Shown piece by piece: positions 18,074-31,145 of a DNA stretch of 43,197 nt; position 1 is the stretch's first letter; each line of letters begins with the position of its first letter. Under the pieces are notes generated by a model, which saw only the letters and a list, made by a program, of their open reading frames with translations, made no database searches and had not been told where the DNA came from. Location: assembly GCA_902574335.1 (NCBI GenBank), contig CACGNO010000007.1, forward strand, positions 1 to 43,197, read 5' to 3'. Position numbers and translations under genes: made by a program. This DNA comes from an uncultured Bacteroidota bacterium (GTDB lineage Bacteria; Bacteroidota; Bacteroidia; Flavobacteriales; Flavobacteriaceae).

Positions 18074-18636
18074 TATTACCAATTCTATCATATGGAAACT
18101 CAATTTTAAAAAAAAAATGTGTTGATATTGACTCATCATATCCAAACTTAAATGAGCTAATAAGTGATATGTGGGATACTATGTATAATGCTGAGGGTGT
18201 AGGTTTAGCTGCACCTCAAATTGGTAGACAAATTAGATTATTTGTAATTGATGCGTCTCCTTTTTTTGAAGAAAAGGAAGTAACAGATTATGAATTAAAA
18301 AACTTGAAAAGAGTTTTTATAAACCCAACAGTAACTTTTTTAAATAATGAAAAATGTAGTTTTAATGAGGGGTGCTTAAGTATCCCAGATATAAGGGAAG
18401 ATATTGAAAGATTTGATTCAATTAAAATTGATTTTTTTGATGAAGAATTTAATTCACACTCGTTGGATTTTAATGGAATTTTATCAAGGGTAATTCTTCA
18501 CGAATATGATCATATTCAAGGTGTTTTATTTACTGATAAAATATCAAAATTTAAAAGAACTTTGATTCAAAAAAAATTAAATAAAATTTCTCGTGGACAA
18601 ATTGATGTTAATTATCCTATGAAATTCTTAAAATAA
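18070..18636 (+). CDS. def: Peptide deformylase
   Basis: Removes the formyl group from the N-terminal methionine of new proteins; a metal enzyme working near the ribosome exit. The three family motifs are intact: GVGLAAPQIG (43-52), EGCLSIP with metal ligand Cys102, and HEYDH (144-148) with the two His ligands and the catalytic Glu145. At 188 residues it is of normal size. It overlaps ruvX by 4 bases and shares one base with the mazG start. Confidence 0.96.
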   Translation: MILPILSYGNSILKKKCVDIDSSYPNLNELISDMWDTMYNAEGVGLAAPQIGRQIRLFVIDASPFFEEKEVTDYELKNLKRVFINPTVTFLNNEKCSFNEGCLSIPDIREDIERFDSIKIDFFDEEFNSHSLDFNGILSRVILHEYDHIQGVLFTDKISKFKRTLIQKKLNKISRGQIDVNYPMKFLK

Positions 18637-19403
18637 TGAAAAAGATGAAGTATTCAATTGAAGATTTAATTCAAATTATGAATGATTTGAGAGATAAATG
18701 CCCATGGGATAAAAAACAAACTTTAAAATCTTTAAAGAGTTTGACCATCGAAGAAGCTTATGAGTTGATTGATGCTATTGATAAAGAAGATTATTATGAA
18801 ATAAAAGAAGAGCTAGGAGATTTACTTCTTCATGTAGTTTTCTACTCAAAAATTGCTTCTGAAAAAAATCATTTCAACTTTGATGATGTAGTTGAATCAT
18901 TAATAAAAAAATTGATATATCGACATCCACATATTTATTCTGACGTAAAAGTTAATAATGAAGATGATGTTAAAAAAAATTGGGAAAAACTAAAATCAAA
19001 AAAATCAAATAAAGGTATACTTGATGGAGTTCCAAATAATTTACCAACCTTAATCCGAACAAGCAGGGTTCAGGAAAAGGTTGCGGCCGTAGGTTTTGAT
19101 TTTAAAAATATTGAAGATTCAATAAATAAAGTAATTGAGGAATATAATGAATTTACTGAAGCATTAATCGATAAGGAAAAATTGAAAATTGAAGAAGAGT
19201 TTGGGGATCTTTTATTTTCCCTAGTTAATTATTCTCGTCATATTGGAATTGATTCAAATGAGTCCTTAAAAAAATCTACTAACAAGTTTATAAGTAGATA
19301 CAAAAAACTTGAAAAAATTATTGAAAATAAAAATACAAATATTGATAAATTAGATGAAAATGAGTTAAACTCTATTTGGGAGATGGTAAAAAAAATGAAT
19401 TAA
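18636..19403 (+). CDS. mazG: Nucleoside triphosphate pyrophosphohydrolase MazG
   Basis: Hydrolyses (d)NTPs to monophosphates and pyrophosphate, a house-cleaning and stress role. Two MazG-type helical domains are seen. The first has CPWDKKQT and the metal-binding EEAYEL...EELGDLLLHV pattern (about residues 20-70). The second has EEYNEFTEAL and EEEFGDLLFSLVNYSRH (about 170-205). At 255 residues it matches the two-domain form. The ATG overlaps the def stop by one base (TAATG). It ends directly against the stop of the convergent DUF349 gene with no gap and no visible terminator. Confidence 0.94.
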   Translation: MKKMKYSIEDLIQIMNDLRDKCPWDKKQTLKSLKSLTIEEAYELIDAIDKEDYYEIKEELGDLLLHVVFYSKIASEKNHFNFDDVVESLIKKLIYRHPHIYSDVKVNNEDDVKKNWEKLKSKKSNKGILDGVPNNLPTLIRTSRVQEKVAAVGFDFKNIEDSINKVIEEYNEFTEALIDKEKLKIEEEFGDLLFSLVNYSRHIGIDSNESLKKSTNKFISRYKKLEKIIENKNTNIDKLDENELNSIWEMVKKMN

Positions 19404-20807
19404 TTATTTTATGAGTGTGTATTTTTTCTCATTTTTTTGTAATTGTATTTTTAATTTTTCAATATCACTATAAACACCATCTAAAACCTTATTGTCTGAT
19501 CCTTTCTTAAAAAAGTTTAAGTTGTTTTCTAGTTGGGAAATCTGTTTACTTAAATCTTGAATTTTTTTTCTCAGTTTAATTTTTTCTGTGTTCTTTTCAT
19601 TATCATCCATCAGCTTTGTCTTAACTTTTAGAACATGAGATTCAATTTCATTTTTAGTTAATCCTAAGTTCTTAAACTCCTTATTTAAAAGTTTTATTAA
19701 ATCCAATAAATCTTTAGATGAATTTTTCTTTTGAATTTTAGCCCATTCATCAATTGTAGTAGAGATTTTTTCAATTGAAAAATTATTTTTCAAATCATCT
19801 ATTAATCTATTTATTTGCTTTACAATCTCTTTTTCTTTTTCATTTTTCTCATTTTTTAATTGATCAATCTTACTGTAGCAAATATTGTATTCATTTAAGA
19901 AAATATTCCAATTTTCTTTGTTCCTTTTGAATGGAATGTTTTTAATTTCTTTAAACCTTTTTTTTAGATCTTGTAAATCAGAAATTTTAATTTTTTTTAA
20001 CTCGCTTAATTTTTTACATTCTTCAATTAAATTGATTTGCTTTTTTATATTATCACTATAGGTTTTTTTGAGGTTTTTAAAAAAAAGATTTTTTTCTTTT
20101 ATAAATTCTTTATTTATAGATTTAAATTCCTTCCAAAGTTCATTATTCTCAGAAGATTTTATTGGTCCCATTCCAATAAATTCATCTTTAATTTTTTCTA
20201 TTTGATTTATTTTTTTTATCCATTGATTTTTTTCCTCAACCTTATCGTTCATTAATTTTTTAAAATCATCAACTAGATCTTTTTTTATCTCTATATTCTT
20301 TTTATCATGTTTATCTCTATTTTTTAAATAGTCTTTTTTATTTTCCTTAATTACTTGAATTATAGAGTCAAATCTATCATTCATCTTTTTTTCTTCATCT
20401 CCCTTTACTGGACCTGTTAAATAGTTCCATTTTTTGATTAACAATAGTAATTCTCTGTAGCTCTTTAATTTATCACCATATGACTTTACCCTATTAGCTT
20501 CCTCTAGAATGCTTTCCTTTATTTTTTTATTATACTCCTGATCTTTTTCTTTGATTCCCTTATCAAGATATAAGTAATCATAAAAAAGTTTAATGTGATG
20601 TTTATAAGAGTTGTTTAATCCAAATGATAAATGACTTTGTACTTTACCAATCTTTATCCAATTTTCTCTAATGGATTTAAAATCTCTTAATTTATCAATA
20701 TTAGACAGGTCTGAATTTATTAGATCCTTCAATCTATTGATTAAGGAATTTTTTTCTTGAAAATTCCTTTTTAAATCAATAACTATATTTTTTTTTGAAG
20801 TCGACAT
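19404..20807 (-). CDS. DUF349-domain coiled-coil protein
   Basis: A Lys/Glu-rich soluble protein of 467 residues with no signal peptide. It is built of repeated helical DUF349 units (for example IRENWIKIGKV near residue 45, and FIGMGPIKSSENNELWKEF near 210), with a likely coiled coil at the C-terminus. Its biochemical role is unknown to me. In Bacteroidota I recall the same gene next to aroE and DUF368 genes, as here. It is the last gene of the minus-strand run TPR-DUF368-DUF368-aroE-DUF349, 31 bases after aroE. The convergent mazG stop touches its stop. Confidence 0.8.
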   Translation of the reverse strand: MSTSKKNIVIDLKRNFQEKNSLINRLKDLINSDLSNIDKLRDFKSIRENWIKIGKVQSHLSFGLNNSYKHHIKLFYDYLYLDKGIKEKDQEYNKKIKESILEEANRVKSYGDKLKSYRELLLLIKKWNYLTGPVKGDEEKKMNDRFDSIIQVIKENKKDYLKNRDKHDKKNIEIKKDLVDDFKKLMNDKVEEKNQWIKKINQIEKIKDEFIGMGPIKSSENNELWKEFKSINKEFIKEKNLFFKNLKKTYSDNIKKQINLIEECKKLSELKKIKISDLQDLKKRFKEIKNIPFKRNKENWNIFLNEYNICYSKIDQLKNEKNEKEKEIVKQINRLIDDLKNNFSIEKISTTIDEWAKIQKKNSSKDLLDLIKLLNKEFKNLGLTKNEIESHVLKVKTKLMDDNEKNTEKIKLRKKIQDLSKQISQLENNLNFFKKGSDNKVLDGVYSDIEKLKIQLQKNEKKYTLIK

Positions 20808-20838
20808 AAAAATATAGCTTTAAGTTAATAATATTTTA

Positions 20839-21570
20839 TTAACTCATGCTATTCCAAATTATCCAACTTTCTTCTGCTTGTGATTGAAGCATTTCCAATC
20901 CGTTAATTGTTTTAGCCCCTTTTTTTTCACATTCAATAAGAAAACTTGATTTTTTTGGGTTATAAATTAAATCATAGCAAAAGTGTTTTTTACTTAAAAG
21001 ACTGTAATTAAGCTTAGGTTTCTCAGAAACATTAGGATATGTTCCAATCGGTGTAGTATTTATAATTAAATCATACTCATTCAAACTCTCATTAATTTTT
21101 TTGTAGCTCTTGTATTTTATATTTTTTTGTCGTGAAGCAATATCAAAATTTATTTTCTTAATATTGAGAGCATATTGTATTGCTTTTGATGCTCCTCCTG
21201 TTCCTAATATTAGAGCATTATTAAAATTCAAATTATTTTTAAAACTATTAATGAAACCAATAAAATCAGTATTGTAACCAATTAATTTATTATTTTTTTT
21301 TGCAATTGTATTAACTGCACCAATTTCACTTGCAGATTTATCAATTTTATCTAAGAAAGGAATTATTTTTTCTTTGTAAGGTATTGTAACATTTAAACCT
21401 TTAATTTTAGAAATTTCTAAAGTATTAAAATCTTCAATTTTAGCTAAATCAAAATTTTTATATTCACAATCAATAATTTTTTCATTCTTAAATTTATTAC
21501 TGAAATATTTTGACGAAAAGGAATAGTCTATATTTCTACCTATTAGTCCGTATATTTTTTTTATCGACAT
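20839..21570 (-). CDS. aroE: Shikimate dehydrogenase
   Basis: Reduces 3-dehydroshikimate to shikimate with NADPH in aromatic amino-acid synthesis. The substrate domain has GLNVTIPYKEKI with catalytic Lys66, and the shikimate-binding Ser pair in DYSFSSKYF (15-23), the Bacteroidota form. The Rossmann part carries LGTGGASKAIQYAL, then INTTPIGTYP and NGLEMLQSQAEESW near the end. At 243 residues it is complete. The first 35 bases overlap the end of the upstream DUF368 gene, so translation is likely coupled. Confidence 0.94.
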   Translation of the reverse strand: MSIKKIYGLIGRNIDYSFSSKYFSNKFKNEKIIDCEYKNFDLAKIEDFNTLEISKIKGLNVTIPYKEKIIPFLDKIDKSASEIGAVNTIAKKNNKLIGYNTDFIGFINSFKNNLNFNNALILGTGGASKAIQYALNIKKINFDIASRQKNIKYKSYKKINESLNEYDLIINTTPIGTYPNVSEKPKLNYSLLSKKHFCYDLIYNPKKSSFLIECEKKGAKTINGLEMLQSQAEESWIIWNSMS

Positions 21571-22498
21571 AATTATTAATTATAACTGTTAAAATTAATC
21601 CAATTAGAATCAAAAAAATTGCAAATGAGTTTGTACCAGTTGAAATTTCAATTAAATCAATATTATTTTTTATTTGATTCCATGGCCAAACAATTGATAA
21701 TGTCCCCAAAACAAAACCTATTATTAGATGATCCAATTGATTGGGATAGTTTTTTGTTAAAAATGTTAAAAATTTAGATAAAATAATAAGTCCTATAACT
21801 GAACCGACAAAAAATATCAATAAGATATTTATCAACTCATTTTCAACAATTAATTTATCATCTGATGAGTAAAATAAATTTGAAATTAAATTATAAAAAT
21901 TATTTACTGAGTCAACTAATAGTAATTTATAGTTTCCTAATAAAATGAGTAAAAATGAGCCTGATAGTCCAGGAATTGTAATTCCGCATATACTTATAAA
22001 ACCGCAAAAAAACACAAATAATAAGTTCCTGTTTTCATATAGTGGTTCACTTAAACTAATTAATATTCCAAATAATAATCCAAAAATTAAATAGAAGATT
22101 GTTTTAATATCTGTTTTTTCAATTCTTTTTATTAAAATGTATAGTGAACCAATTATTAATCCAAAAAAAACCGACCATACATAAAGTTCATTTTTAATCA
22201 AAAAATAATCAAGAATTTTGGAGGTTGAAAAATAACTCATAATCATTCCAAATGAAATGAAAAGAAGGAAATTACCATTGATGCTTTTCATGAATTTTTT
22301 ACCTCCCTTGTTTCTAAGAATTTTAAAATTAGTATAATTCAAAGATTTTATTGATTGCATTAAATGGTTATAAAAGCCAATTATTAATGAATATAGTCCA
22401 CCGGAAATTCCAGGTAATTTATTAATCGATCCCATAATTATACCATGTAAAAAAATCTCCATGGAACTTACCTTATTCCAATCTCTATTGTATCTCAT
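21536..22498 (-). CDS. DUF368 membrane protein, second copy (PopT-like)
   Basis: A polytopic inner-membrane protein of 320 residues with about eight or nine hydrophobic helices. DUF368 proteins (PopT) have been shown in other bacteria to return undecaprenyl phosphate across the membrane for reuse in cell-wall and O-antigen synthesis. Both halves carry the family motif: KLPGISGGLYSLIIG near residue 23 and TIPGLSGSFLLILLG near 173. The first motif departs from the usual PGVSGGTIAL more than in the neighbouring copy, so substrate or role may differ. It overlaps the first copy by 14 bases and aroE by 35. Confidence 0.85.
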   Translation of the reverse strand: MRYNRDWNKVSSMEIFLHGIIMGSINKLPGISGGLYSLIIGFYNHLMQSIKSLNYTNFKILRNKGGKKFMKSINGNFLLFISFGMIMSYFSTSKILDYFLIKNELYVWSVFFGLIIGSLYILIKRIEKTDIKTIFYLIFGLLFGILISLSEPLYENRNLLFVFFCGFISICGITIPGLSGSFLLILLGNYKLLLVDSVNNFYNLISNLFYSSDDKLIVENELINILLIFFVGSVIGLIILSKFLTFLTKNYPNQLDHLIIGFVLGTLSIVWPWNQIKNNIDLIEISTGTNSFAIFLILIGLILTVIINNYVDKKNIRTNR

Positions 22499-23369
22499 TT
22501 TTTTTACTAATTGTGTTAAGAATTATAATAACTGTAAAGCCAAGAAAAGCCCAAAAAACTAATGACATGTCACTAATGAAAAAATCGTAGATACCTATGA
22601 TTTCCTGATCTCTGTTATTATCAGGAATAATTTTCGTTACGGAACCCAAAATAAATCCAATCATAAATATTAAGGTTTTATTTTCAAAATTTTTAAAAAG
22701 CCATTTTATTATTCTGGAAAAAATTAAAATTCCACTAATTGCACCTAAAGCAAAGGCTATTATATATAAATGAGAGTCAGAGTCATTTAAAAAAACAGTA
22801 TTTAGTTTTTTCAACATAAATTTATAGGCTCCCAATATTAGTAAAATATAAGAGCCCGAAATTCCAGGTAATATCATTGCACTAGAACATAAAAAACCAC
22901 ACATAAAAATGTAGGTTATATCTATTTCCTTTTCAAATGCATTTATTTTTAAGAGCTGGTAAATTATAAAAGAAGAAAATAAAAGAAGAATAATATCTAA
23001 TATTTTAATGGGTTTAACTTTTTTTAACAAAACATAAACACTACAAATTATTAGTCCAAAAAAAAATGAACTGATTTGATTATTATAATTTTCTAAAAGA
23101 AATAAAATTAGTTTACTAAATAAAATGATACTTAAAATAATGCCTAGTCCAAGAACACTCAAAAAATCAAATTTATTTAACTTAAAGTTTTTGAACAGAT
23201 CTTTAAAAATATTTTTGAGATTTATATTATTCAATGCAGAAATTAAATCCTTATAAACTCCAGTTATTAGAGCTATTGTTCCACCAGAAACACCTGGGAT
23301 TAAATCAGCTATTCCCATTAACATACCCTTTAATAAAATAATTGGATAATAATTATTAGTAAACTTCAC
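22485..23369 (-). CDS. DUF368 membrane protein, first copy (PopT-like)
   Basis: The more typical of two tandem DUF368 proteins, 294 residues, polytopic in the inner membrane and probably an undecaprenyl-phosphate translocase (family knowledge; not shown here). It has the classical first motif KGMLMGIADLIPGVSGGTIA at the N-terminus and MILPGISGSYILLILGAYK in the second half, which shows the inverted-repeat layout of the family. It lies 13 bases downstream of the TPR gene and overlaps the second copy by 14 bases. Confidence 0.87.
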   Translation of the reverse strand: MKFTNNYYPIILLKGMLMGIADLIPGVSGGTIALITGVYKDLISALNNINLKNIFKDLFKNFKLNKFDFLSVLGLGIILSIILFSKLILFLLENYNNQISSFFFGLIICSVYVLLKKVKPIKILDIILLLFSSFIIYQLLKINAFEKEIDITYIFMCGFLCSSAMILPGISGSYILLILGAYKFMLKKLNTVFLNDSDSHLYIIAFALGAISGILIFSRIIKWLFKNFENKTLIFMIGFILGSVTKIIPDNNRDQEIIGIYDFFISDMSLVFWAFLGFTVIIILNTISKKNEIQ

Positions 23370-23382
23370 AGAAGTAAAACTA

Positions 23383-24381
23383 CTAATAATTGTTTGAAAT
23401 TATATTTAAAGCTTTATTGAGATTTTCAATGGCTTTATCGTGATCATTTTTTCTTAAATAATACTTAGCAATTGAAATCCATGCTTTTTCATACAATGGA
23501 TCTTTTTCAATTATAACATTTAAGTATTTTAACGCGTTGTCATAATCCCCGATTTTTTCATAGCATCTGGAAAGTCTGTAAAGACTAAACGATGAGTCTT
23601 TATTTAAATTATTTACTATTTTGTAGTAATAGATGGACTTTTTAAATTCCTCTTTTTTTTCATAAATCTTGCCAAGTTCTATATAACATGATGAAAATGA
23701 TTCATCACTGATTACTCCAAATTCGTGAGCTGCTATACTTTCTTTAATTTTATTTTTTTTAAAATATAGTTTACCAATCTCGAACCATGCATTTGCAGAA
23801 TATGGATTTTTTTCGAGATAATCATTTAGAAAATCAATTGCTTCGTCCTCTTTTGACGATAGATTAAAACATGAGATTAATTTATCAAAGTAATTTTTAT
23901 CATCTGGGTATAAGACTAGTATTTTGATTAAAATTTCTATCGAATTGTCATAATCTTCAACATTCATATAATTTTTTAAAAGTAGGTCTAGTATGAAAAA
24001 ATTTAATTGATCACTGTACGTTATATTTTTCAATATGGAAATTGAATCCATATATTTTTTCATTTTATTAAGAATTTTTGCTTTTTGAAAAACTAGATCC
24101 TGACTATTATGATTAAATTCTAATAAATTTTCTATGAGTTCATATGACTTATTTAAATTACCTTTCAATAGAAGAATTTCAGAGTGTAAAATACTAATAT
24201 TGATTGATTTAGGATATAAGCTGTTCCCAAGATCAATTGCTTTCTGAGCCATACTAATATCTCCGTCATTAAAGTAATAAAGAATTATTTCCTCAATTTC
24301 GTCAGTATCTAAAAAAATAGAGGAATCTGAATGAATCATTTTTTCAAACTTCTCAACTAAATCATTATTATCAGATTGCAT
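23383..24381 (-). CDS. Tetratricopeptide repeat protein
   Basis: A soluble 332-residue protein made almost wholly of TPR units; clear ones start near YSANAWFEIGKLYFKK, CYIELGKIYEKKEEFKKS, SLYRLSRCYEKIGDYDNA and AWISIAKYYLRKNDHDKA. There is no signal peptide, so it is probably cytoplasmic and a protein-binding scaffold. Its partner is unknown. It heads the run TPR-DUF368-DUF368-aroE-DUF349; about 80 AT-rich bases separate it from the aminotransferase upstream, room for a promoter though I see no clean TAnnTTTG there. Confidence 0.85.
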   Translation of the reverse strand: MQSDNNDLVEKFEKMIHSDSSIFLDTDEIEEIILYYFNDGDISMAQKAIDLGNSLYPKSINISILHSEILLLKGNLNKSYELIENLLEFNHNSQDLVFQKAKILNKMKKYMDSISILKNITYSDQLNFFILDLLLKNYMNVEDYDNSIEILIKILVLYPDDKNYFDKLISCFNLSSKEDEAIDFLNDYLEKNPYSANAWFEIGKLYFKKNKIKESIAAHEFGVISDESFSSCYIELGKIYEKKEEFKKSIYYYKIVNNLNKDSSFSLYRLSRCYEKIGDYDNALKYLNVIIEKDPLYEKAWISIAKYYLRKNDHDKAIENLNKALNIISNNY

Positions 24382-24462
24382 AGATAATTTTGTTTAAAAA
24401 TATATACTATCTCAAGAGTTAATATTTTTTCAAATTAACTTTATTAAAAATTTATTAACATT

Positions 24463-25632
24463 TTAGATTGAGTTAAGAACAGATAGAATTATTTTACAGC
24501 CTTTTTTTATTTCTGAATTTGATATTGTTAGGGGAGGAGTTATTCTTACAGCCCTTTTTTCATAAAGTAACCAAAATAATATAAGCCCGTTATTTAAAGA
24601 TTTAATCACCAATTGATTGGCTATTATATCATTCTTCATAATTAATGCAATCATTAAACCTTTACTCCTTACTTCATTGATTAATGGGTGGACCAATAGT
24701 TCTTTAAAAAGATTTTCTTTCTCAATTGCTTTTTTGGATAATTTATTCTGAATTATGATAGAAAGGGTCTCAAATCCTGCGGCTGCAATTACTGGATGTC
24801 CACCAAATGTGGTTATGTGTCCTAAAATTGGATTTTTTTGCAGTAGATCCATATTACATTTTTTTGTAATCATTGCTCCAATAGGGAAGCCACCACCAAG
24901 AGCCTTTCCCAGTAATAAAATATCTGGTCTTATTTCGTAGTGTTCAAAAGCAAATAGTTTTCCAGTTCTCCCAAGGCCAGTTTGTAGTTCGTCTAAAATC
25001 ATTAGAGCTCCAACCTTTTCACATCTTTTTTTTACTTTAATTAAAAAATTATTCTCAGGAGTTATAAATCCAGCTCCGCCTTGGATGGTTTCTAAAATTA
25101 CACAAGCAGTATTTTCATCAATCAATGATAGATCATCACAATTAAACTTTAAATATTCAATGTTAGGTAAGAGAGGTCTATATGCTCTTTTTCTGTTTTC
25201 ATAGCCCGAGACACTTAATGATCCATGAGTACTGCCATGATAAGAATTCTTTGCTGAAACTATTTTTGACCTCCCAGTAATTCGCTTACTAATTTTTAAA
25301 GCAGCTTCAACAGCTTCTGTTCCAGAATTGGTCAAGTAAACTGAGTTGAGGTTATCTGGCAAATTTCTTATTAGTAGTTCACATAAATTCACACTAGGCT
25401 CTAGAACAAATTCCCCATATACCATGACATGTGAGTATTTTTTTAGTTGTTTTGAAACTGCTCTGAAAACTTTCTTGTTGCTGTGACCAATATTACAAAC
25501 AGAGACACCAGCAACAAAATCCAAATATTTTTTATTTTTTCCATATATATAAGAGCCCTCAGCTTTTACAACTTCGATTGATAAAGGATTTGGAACAATT
25601 TGAGCCTGAAAGTTTTTGAATTTATCGATCAA
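24463..25632 (-). CDS. Class III PLP-dependent aminotransferase (ornithine/acetylornithine type)
   Basis: A fold I aminotransferase of 389 residues. It has NSGTEAVEAALK (102-113) for phosphate binding, Asp214 in ILDELQTGLGRTG and the PLP lysine Lys243 in LLLGKALGGGFPIGA. This pattern is that of the acetylornithine/ornithine/4-aminobutyrate group. The substrate cannot be settled from sequence alone, and no arginine or GABA genes are near. Its start follows the stop of the OstA-like gene with no gap, so it is the tail of the trmH-rsh-fur-purA-ostA transcript. The cell-envelope neighbours may be a coincidence of genome packing. Confidence 0.88.
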   Translation of the reverse strand: MIDKFKNFQAQIVPNPLSIEVVKAEGSYIYGKNKKYLDFVAGVSVCNIGHSNKKVFRAVSKQLKKYSHVMVYGEFVLEPSVNLCELLIRNLPDNLNSVYLTNSGTEAVEAALKISKRITGRSKIVSAKNSYHGSTHGSLSVSGYENRKRAYRPLLPNIEYLKFNCDDLSLIDENTACVILETIQGGAGFITPENNFLIKVKKRCEKVGALMILDELQTGLGRTGKLFAFEHYEIRPDILLLGKALGGGFPIGAMITKKCNMDLLQKNPILGHITTFGGHPVIAAAGFETLSIIIQNKLSKKAIEKENLFKELLVHPLINEVRSKGLMIALIMKNDIIANQLVIKSLNNGLILFWLLYEKRAVRITPPLTISNSEIKKGCKIILSVLNSI

Positions 25633-28914
<3,282 letters not shown>

Positions 28915-28937
28915 TTAATCTTCATCTAAATTAAATA

Positions 28938-31139
28938 TTAATCTCTAACAACCTTGTAAACTCCCTTAATTTTTTTTATCCTTTGAATTAACTTATCAAC
29001 AATATTTTTATTTTTAACTCTGAAAGTAATTGAACCTTTGAAGGTATCGCCCTCGGTATCAAAAGACATTTTTCTCATATTAATACTTAGGTTTTCAGAA
29101 ATGACTGTTGTTATTTGGTTAACAAGTCCAATATTATCAATTCCTATGATTTGAATTTTAGATGTGTAATCATGTTGAGTAGAATCAATCCATTTACATT
29201 TTAAGATTCTATAAGCAAATTTTGATTGCATACTTATTGAATTTTTACAATCATATTTGTGAACTTTAATACCATCATTAACAGTGACAAATCCAAAAAC
29301 TTTATCACCAGCAACAGGGCTACAACAATTTGACAATGTATAGTCAAGTCTTTCGTCGTTGTTTCCAAAAACTAATTGATCATAAGTTGTGTTGATAGTA
29401 TCATTTGATTTATTTAATGGTTTATCTGAAATTTTTCTTCTGAAAAATTTTATAATTGCATTCTGTGAATTAGCATATTTTTTAAGTTCACTATTGTCAA
29501 TTGTACCAATACCAATCCTGTAAAATAAATCTAATGAGGTTTGCAGATTGAAGAAATTTTGAATTTTATTAATGTTATTTTCATTAAAGTTTATTTTGAG
29601 TTGCTTAAGTTTTCTTCTCAGTATCTCTTTACCCTCTTCGCCAATTTGTTTTTTATTTTCTTTGATCGAGGATCTTATTGCAGATTTAGCTTTTGATGTA
29701 ATTACAAAATCTAACCAACTTGCACTTGGTTTGGAATTATTACTTTTTATTATTTGAACTTGTTCGCCACTACTTAATTTAAAGTTTAGTGGCACAATTT
29801 TTCCATTTACTTTTATTCCACGAGTTTTAAGTCCTAAACCTGAATGAATATGGAATGCAAAGTCTAAAGCAGTAGATCCTTTTGGAAGAGATTTTAAGTC
29901 TCCCTCGGGTGTAAAAACAAATATTTCATCAGAATATAAATTAAGTTTAAAATCCTCAACAAAATTGACGGCACTAGAGTCTGGATTCTTTAAAACTTCT
30001 TGTAATCTATTTAACCATTTTTCTAATCCACTTTCTTTGTCATCGCCAAGTTTATATTTATAGTGAGCTGCATACCCTCTTTCAGCGATTTCATGCATCC
30101 TTGTTGATCTAATTTGTACTTCAATCCATCTTTTATTTGGTCCAACAACTGTGATATGTAGGGCTTCATATCCATTTGATTTTGGTGTTGAAATCCAATC
30201 TCTCAATCTAGTAGGATTAGGCCTATAAACATCTGTTACAATTGAATATATTTTCCAGGCAATTAACTTTTCCAAAACAGGTTCAGCATCATAAATTATT
30301 CTAACTGCAAATCGATCATAAACCTCATCAATACTTATATTTTTTTTGATGATCTTATTTCTAATTGAATAGATAGATTTAGATCTCCCGTTTATTTTAA
30401 ATTCAAGATTTTCGGACTTTAATTTCTCCGAAATTTTCCTAGCAAAGTTTCTTATGTATAAATTTTGATCATCTTTAGTTTTTTCAAGACTGGTTTTTAT
30501 TTCATCGTATACTTCAGAGTCTGTATATTTTAAACTTAAATCCTCTAATTCAGTTTTTATTTCATAAAGTCCAATCCTATGAGCAATAGGCGCGTATATG
30601 TATAAAGTTTCTGATGATATCTTTAATTGTTTTTCTTCAGACAAAAAATCCAGAGTTTTCATATTATGAAGCCTATCAGCAATTTTTATTAGAATTACCC
30701 TTATATCATCATTTAATGTCAAAAGCATTTTTCTAAAATTTTCAGCTTGAATAGATAGTATTTTATCTTTTTTCAACTTGGATATTTTAGTAAGACCATC
30801 AACAATTTTAGCAATCTCTTTTCCAAAAATTTCCTCAATTTTTTCTATGGAGTATTTAGTGTCTTCAACAACATCATGTAATAATGCAGAGGCAATGCTT
30901 TGTGCATCAAGTCCAATTTTGGAGGCTACAATTTTAGCAACAGAAATTGGATGAAATATATAAGGTTTTCCTGATTTTCTTGTTTGAGAACTATGAGCTT
31001 CTATTGCTAAGTCAAGAGCTTTCCTTATTAGAGTTTTATCATCTTCACTTAACGTTTGATAACTAATTTTCAATAAGCTCTTATACTCTCTAGCTATTTG
31101 CAAGTTTACAGTCTTATCATCAGTAGTAAAATCCATCAC
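28938..31139 (-). CDS. rsh: Bifunctional (p)ppGpp synthetase/hydrolase (Rel/SpoT)
   Basis: Makes and breaks the alarmone (p)ppGpp, the stringent-response signal. The HD hydrolase domain has His63 in FHPIS, HDVVEDT (88-94) and the IADRLHNM motif (153-160), all intact, so hydrolysis should be active. The synthetase domain follows with GRSKSIYSI (251-259), YDRFAVRI (274-281) and GYEALHI (323-329). The C-terminal half holds a TGS domain (about 405-470), a helical and conserved-cysteine region (SNCCSPVAGD) and a final ACT domain. At 733 residues it is typical of the single Rsh of Bacteroidota. It starts 6 bases after trmH. The start could be either of two adjacent ATG codons. Confidence 0.95.
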   Translation of the reverse strand: MMDFTTDDKTVNLQIAREYKSLLKISYQTLSEDDKTLIRKALDLAIEAHSSQTRKSGKPYIFHPISVAKIVASKIGLDAQSIASALLHDVVEDTKYSIEKIEEIFGKEIAKIVDGLTKISKLKKDKILSIQAENFRKMLLTLNDDIRVILIKIADRLHNMKTLDFLSEEKQLKISSETLYIYAPIAHRIGLYEIKTELEDLSLKYTDSEVYDEIKTSLEKTKDDQNLYIRNFARKISEKLKSENLEFKINGRSKSIYSIRNKIIKKNISIDEVYDRFAVRIIYDAEPVLEKLIAWKIYSIVTDVYRPNPTRLRDWISTPKSNGYEALHITVVGPNKRWIEVQIRSTRMHEIAERGYAAHYKYKLGDDKESGLEKWLNRLQEVLKNPDSSAVNFVEDFKLNLYSDEIFVFTPEGDLKSLPKGSTALDFAFHIHSGLGLKTRGIKVNGKIVPLNFKLSSGEQVQIIKSNNSKPSASWLDFVITSKAKSAIRSSIKENKKQIGEEGKEILRRKLKQLKINFNENNINKIQNFFNLQTSLDLFYRIGIGTIDNSELKKYANSQNAIIKFFRRKISDKPLNKSNDTINTTYDQLVFGNNDERLDYTLSNCCSPVAGDKVFGFVTVNDGIKVHKYDCKNSISMQSKFAYRILKCKWIDSTQHDYTSKIQIIGIDNIGLVNQITTVISENLSINMRKMSFDTEGDTFKGSITFRVKNKNIVDKLIQRIKKIKGVYKVVRD

Positions 31140-31145
31140 TTAAAT

